Assembly (NCBI RefSeq): GCF_014205075.1
Contig: NZ_JACHMU010000001.1
Span: forward strand, 620,001-684,000
Source: Microbacterium ginsengiterrae
Lineage (GTDB): Bacteria > Actinomycetota > Actinomycetes > Actinomycetales > Microbacteriaceae
Reading direction: 5' to 3'
DNA: 64,000 nucleotides
The translations under genes and the position numbers were made by a program. Position 1 is the first letter of the stretch, and the number at the start of each line of letters is the position of its first letter. Under the pieces are notes generated by a model, which saw only the letters and a program-made list of their open reading frames with translations, was not told the DNA's origin and did no database searches. Below, one piece after another: positions 60,665-64,000 of the stretch.

Positions 60665-61992
60665 CGAGCATCCTCCTTCAGCGCGGCCATCGGCCGACGG
60701 ACCAGCACCATGTAGGCGACCGCGGCGAGCGCCGCGATGACGCCACCGATGATGAACGACGGCGCGTACGAACCGGTCGCGTCGGCGATGATCCCGGTCA
60801 GCAGCGGCGCGAAGGCTCCGCCGAAGTATCCGCCGAAGTTCTGGATCGCACCGACGGAGGCCACCTGAGAGGTGTTGACGATGTCGCCGGGCATCGCCCA
60901 CGCGGCTGCCTGCATCGTCGCGACGAATCCGAGAGCGACGGTCATCACGATCATCGCCAGGGTGAGGTCTCCCACGAGAGGGATGAGGCAGATCAGGACT
61001 CCCGCAGCCACCGCGGCCACCGACATGACGCGACGCTTGGCCGTGAGCGCATCGAGGCCCGATGCCTTGGTGTACCTGGTCATCACCCAGCCGCCGGTGA
61101 TCCCGAGGACGGCGGCGCCCAGGTACGGGATCGCAGCGAGCCACCCTGAGCCGGCGATGCTGACACCGCGCTCCTCCTGCAGGTACAGCGGCAGGAAGAC
61201 GATGAAGATGTTCCAGATCCAGATGACGCAGAAGAATCCGGCCATCATTCCCCAGATCTGACGGTGCGCGAACAGCTTCAGCCACGGCACCTTCGCGGCG
61301 CCGACGTCCTGCTTCTCCGCCTCAGAGGTGATGTGAGCGAGTTCCTCATCCGAGATCGCGGGGTGCAGTTCCGGCCGGCGGTAGAAGATGTAGAAGGCGA
61401 CCGCGAGGATGATGCCGAGCAGGCCGAGGAAGACGAAGATCGCCTGCCAACCGAATGCGATCATGATGCCGGTGAGGATGGGCGGCGCGATCGCCGGACC
61501 CCACTTCGAGCCGGAGTCCCAGATGGCCGTCGCCTGTCCTCGTTCGGAGCGCGGGAACCAGTCAGCGGTCAGACGCGCGCTCGCCGGGCCGTTCGGAGCC
61601 TCGGTCACCCCGAGCAGGAACCGGAATGTGACGAAGTGCCACAGCGTCGTTCCGATCGACATGAGCGCCGTCGCGATGGACCAGCCCGCGATGGCCAGGA
61701 AGTACATCCTCCGCGCGCCGAGTTTGTCGACCAACCAACCGGCCGGCAACTGCGCGAACGCGTACGTCCAGCTGAACACGGTGCCCAGCAGGCCGATGTC
61801 GGTGCGGGTGAGGCCGAGCTCCTCGATCAGCGCCGGCGCCGCGATGGAGATCGCACTGCGGTCCATGTAGTTCACGATGCCGGCGACGAGTGCCCACCCC
61901 AGGATCCACCAGCGCAGATTCTTGATCGTGCGCCTGGCGGCCGTCTCACGCCCGTGCTTTGCGGGACGTTTCTCCGTCACAGTCTGATTCAT
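60661..61992 (-). CDS. MFS transporter, anion-cation symporter (ACS) type
   Basis: A 443-aa carrier with 12 helices. VNYMDRSAISIAAPALIEEL in helix 1, WLVDKLGARRMYF between helices 2 and 3 and RFLLGVTEAPNGPASARLTA in helix 4 are ACS-family signatures, as in hexuronate, galactonate and phthalate carriers. The coupled dehydrogenase suggests a hydroxy-acid or sugar-acid substrate. ATG has an AAGGAGTGTC ribosome site. Confidence 0.9.
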   Translation of the reverse strand: MNQTVTEKRPAKHGRETAARRTIKNLRWWILGWALVAGIVNYMDRSAISIAAPALIEELGLTRTDIGLLGTVFSWTYAFAQLPAGWLVDKLGARRMYFLAIAGWSIATALMSIGTTLWHFVTFRFLLGVTEAPNGPASARLTADWFPRSERGQATAIWDSGSKWGPAIAPPILTGIMIAFGWQAIFVFLGLLGIILAVAFYIFYRRPELHPAISDEELAHITSEAEKQDVGAAKVPWLKLFAHRQIWGMMAGFFCVIWIWNIFIVFLPLYLQEERGVSIAGSGWLAAIPYLGAAVLGITGGWVMTRYTKASGLDALTAKRRVMSVAAVAAGVLICLIPLVGDLTLAMIVMTVALGFVATMQAAAWAMPGDIVNTSQVASVGAIQNFGGYFGGAFAPLLTGIIADATGSYAPSFIIGGVIAALAAVAYMVLVRRPMAALKEDAR

Positions 61993-62090
61993 GACACTCC
62001 TTCGTGCTCATCAGGGGTTTCGCAGGCGCGCGAATGCGCGCCGCAAGATCATCGGGCGCAGGTAGCGCGCGATGCGATCGGTATGTCGAG

Positions 62091-62126
62091 GCGAGGGGAT
62101 GCCGACGGTGCCGTGCATCCCCTCGC
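62091..62126 (-). terminator. hairpin after the second MFS gene
   Basis: GCGAGGGGATGC pairs perfectly with GCATCCCCTCGC around a 12-nt loop, 5 bases after the stop of the gene at 62131. It has GGATGC/GCATCC in the stem. It lies between two MFS genes, so the operon may be split or attenuated here. Confidence 0.7.
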
Positions 62127-62130
62127 GGGC

Positions 62131-63507
62131 TCAGTGCCCCGGTGCCGGAGCGTTCTCCTCCAGCAGTGCGTCGGCCTTCGCGCTGAAGAAGCGCGTCGCC
62201 CACATCATCACAGCGGCGAGGAAGGCGAACGCTCCGAGCGAAACGACGCCCCATGCCCCGCTGTCCGTCGGAATCGACTCGTTGATTCCGGTGCGCATGA
62301 TCGGAGCGACGAACCCACCGAGATTTCCGAGCGAGTTGATCAGGCCGATACCGGTCGCCGCGGCGGCACCGGTGAGGAACGACGTCGGGAACGACCACGT
62401 GATCGGGCCGACCGAGAGGAATGCGCTCACCGCGACGGTGATCGCCACGATGCCGAGCAGGCTCTGCCCGTTCGCCCCGGCCCATGCCGACACGAGGATC
62501 GCCGAACCGGTGACCAGGAAGAAGAGGGCACCCCACACGCGGCGGCGCTTGATGCTCGTCGCGTGTTTGCCGACGTAGTAGCAGGCGAACAGGCCGACCG
62601 CCCACGGAATGGCGGAGACGAGGCCGACCTGCCAGCCGACCGACTGGCCGATGAGAGCGGACACCTGCTGCGGCAGGTAGAAGGTCGTCCCGTAGACGGC
62701 GATCTGCAGGCAGAAGTAGATGACGGTGAAGTACCACACCTTCCAGCTCAGCAGCGCGGCGCCGATGCCTCGCGGCCCGTCCGACCCCTTGACCGTGTCC
62801 TCGTGCTCCATGATCTGTCGCAGGGCGAGCTTCTCGGCATCCGAGAGGAACTTCGCCTTCTGCGGCGAATCGACGAGGAAGAAGAACGCGGCGACACCGG
62901 CGACGACCGCCATCATGCCCTCGACGAAGAACATCACCTGCCATCCGGCCCACGGGGTCACCTGGTCTCCGAAGCTGATGAGTCCGCCGGACAGCGGCGC
63001 ACCGAGCATCTGCGAGAAGGGCTGGGCGAGGTAGAACAGCGCGAACATCTGAACGCGTCGCTTGTTCGGGAACCACTGCGACAGGAACATGATGACCCCG
63101 GGGAAGAGCCCCGCCTCGGTCACACCCAGCAGGAAGCGCAGGACGATGAACATCGTCTCGCCGTTCACGAAGGCGAACGCCGTGGCGACGATTCCCCAGG
63201 TGATGGCGATGCGCGCGAGCCAGAATCGCGCGCCGAACTTGTCCAGCAGCAGGTTCGAGGGGATCTCGAAGATCGCGTAGCCGATGAAGAAGATGCCGGC
63301 ACCGAGCGCATACGCTCCTGCGGTGATATTGCGGTCCATCTCGAGGGCCTGCTCCGCGAAGCCGACGTTGGTGCGGTCGAGGAACGCGACGAAGTACAGG
63401 ATGATGAGCATCGGCATCAGGCGGAACGTCGCCTTGCGGATGCCGCTGGCCAGGTGCGGACTGGCCAGCAGCGTCTGCGTGGTCGGGCCTGGTACGTGAT
63501 CGGACAC
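62131..63507 (-). CDS. MFS transporter, anion-cation symporter (ACS) type
   Basis: A 458-aa carrier with 12 helices. FLDRTNVGFAEQALEMDRNI in helix 1, EIPSNLLLDKFGARFWLARI and RFLLGVTEAGLFPGVIMFL are ACS signatures, close to tartrate or phthalate-like carriers. It is a second, distinct ACS carrier next to the gene at 60661-61992. GTG start with the strong AAAGGAGAG ribosome site. Confidence 0.9.
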   Translation of the reverse strand: MSDHVPGPTTQTLLASPHLASGIRKATFRLMPMLIILYFVAFLDRTNVGFAEQALEMDRNITAGAYALGAGIFFIGYAIFEIPSNLLLDKFGARFWLARIAITWGIVATAFAFVNGETMFIVLRFLLGVTEAGLFPGVIMFLSQWFPNKRRVQMFALFYLAQPFSQMLGAPLSGGLISFGDQVTPWAGWQVMFFVEGMMAVVAGVAAFFFLVDSPQKAKFLSDAEKLALRQIMEHEDTVKGSDGPRGIGAALLSWKVWYFTVIYFCLQIAVYGTTFYLPQQVSALIGQSVGWQVGLVSAIPWAVGLFACYYVGKHATSIKRRRVWGALFFLVTGSAILVSAWAGANGQSLLGIVAITVAVSAFLSVGPITWSFPTSFLTGAAAATGIGLINSLGNLGGFVAPIMRTGINESIPTDSGAWGVVSLGAFAFLAAVMMWATRFFSAKADALLEENAPAPGH

Positions 63508-63547
63508 GTGACTCTCCTTTGAGTGGGGGTTCTTGGGACTGTTCAGA

Positions 63548-63658
63548 TCAGCCGACCAGCGATGGAATGATGAGCGCGAGGCCGACGCCCACGCAGATCA
63601 CGCCGAGAACGAGGAAGGCGATGCGGCCTTTGGACCAGGTGGGGGTCATGTCGGTCAC
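63548..63658 (-). CDS. 36-aa single-pass membrane peptide
   Basis: A short frame between the SDR and MFS genes. From GTG it reads MTDMTPTWSKGRIAFLVLG and continues as one hydrophobic helix ending LIIPSLVG. An inner ATG at 63649 would give 33 aa. The GTG lies 2 bases after the SDR stop, so translation is coupled. Evidence is the helix composition, the tight spacing and the clean stop. Function unknown; it may be a carrier accessory peptide. Confidence 0.5.
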   Translation of the reverse strand: MTDMTPTWSKGRIAFLVLGVICVGVGLALIIPSLVG

Positions 63659-63660
63659 CG

Positions 63661-64000
63661 TCAGTGCATGTAGAGGCCGCCGTCGACGTTCAGGGTCTGA
63701 CCCGTCACGAAGCCGGCGTTCTCGCTGATGAGGTAGGCCACCGCGGCGGCGATGTCCGTCGGGGTTCCGATACGAGGCAGAACACCGTCTGCGGCCATCG
63801 CGGCCTTGCGCTCGTCCGTCAGCGTCCCGCCCATGATGTCGGTGTCGATGGGCCCCGGTGAGATCACGTTGGCGGTGATGCCGAGCGGACCGAGTTCACG
63901 GGCGATGGAGCGCATGAGACCGATGACGCCGGCCTTCGACGCCGAGTACGGCGTCTTGGAGAAGGTTCCTCCCCCGCGTTGCGCCGACACGGACGAGATG
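63661..64000 (-). CDS. SDR oxidoreductase (FabG-like), C-terminal part
   Basis: The final 112 or so codons of a short-chain dehydrogenase; its N-terminus is outside the window. The catalytic Ser lies in ISSVSAQRGGG, the Tyr and Lys in PYSASKAGVIGLMRSIAREL, and the tail is VTGQTLNVDGGLYMH, all typical of FabG-like enzymes. It is the first gene visible of the carrier and dehydrogenase locus and presumably oxidises or reduces its substrate. Confidence 0.9.
   Translation of the reverse strand, partial: ISSVSAQRGGGTFSKTPYSASKAGVIGLMRSIARELGPLGITANVISPGPIDTDIMGGTLTDERKAAMAADGVLPRIGTPTDIAAAVAYLISENAGFVTGQTLNVDGGLYMH

Noticed and set aside
61264..63522. 752-aa plus-strand frame over the two MFS genes
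   Set aside because: Antisense to two clear 12-helix carriers; Arg/Asp-rich shadow.

Overview
The window is high-GC actinobacterial DNA, most likely from a Microbacteriaceae member close to Microbacterium. This is inferred from the ribosomal superoperon with Lys/Ala-rich tails, the menaquinone genes, the FprA-type ferredoxin reductase, many GTG starts, and frequent GGATGC/GCATCC words. No species can be named from the sequence alone.

Layout. (1) 1-5.9 kb: end of isocitrate lyase and malate synthase (glyoxylate shunt), a large acyl-CoA dehydrogenase, a small membrane protein, a class I aminotransferase and a VOC protein. (2) 5.9-8.8 kb: murB behind a HadA/HadB-like hot-dog dehydratase pair, and a TauE/SafE exporter. 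(3) 8.8-32.8 kb: the ribosomal block, transcribed right to left. It runs rpsL-rpsG-fusA-tuf, then rpsJ to rplE, rpsH to rplO, secY-adk-map, and infA-rpmJ-rpsM-rpsK-rpoA-rplQ. rpsN is missing from its usual place between rplE and rpsH, where a strong hairpin lies instead. A plus-strand AbiEi/DUF559-like gene bracketed by GAGACACCA boxes, and a DsbA-like thioredoxin gene, separate map from infA. (4) 32.8-35.1 kb: small membrane proteins of unknown function. (5) 35.1-41.1 kb: maltodextrin-type ABC importer (malE, malF, malG) plus a cytoplasmic GH13 hydrolase, with LacI-type operators at the malE promoter. (6) 41.2-43.8 kb: YajQ, a VOC protein, an alpha/beta hydrolase and a lipoprotein. (7) 43.8-53.8 kb: FprA-like reductase and scattered menaquinone genes (polyprenyl synthase, menG, menF, menD, menA), with DUF402, PPK2, PLDc_N and DUF4229 proteins and an odd tRNA(CAU) candidate. 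(8) 53.8-59.6 kb: DUF4287, an Lrp regulator divergent from a DUF6421-SDR pair, an MFS exporter and a threonine aldolase. (9) 59.6-64 kb: a probable hydroxy-acid or sugar-acid uptake and oxidation locus (SDR, 36-aa membrane peptide, two MFS carriers, D-2-hydroxyacid dehydrogenase).

Two signals recur outside ordinary annotation. First, at least 18 starts sit 6 or 7 nt after a TANNNT hexamer, which is the geometry of leaderless transcription; ribosomal genes instead have Shine-Dalgarno leaders. Second, several intergenic elements share one plan, direct boxes of about 11-16 bp followed by inverted copies, but with a different box sequence at each locus (12.96/14.1, 49.06, 52.2 and 56.2 kb). One family brackets the AbiEi/DUF559-like gene, one abuts the tRNA(CAU) candidate. 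These elements, and the nuclease-like gene, are the best candidates here for something undescribed.
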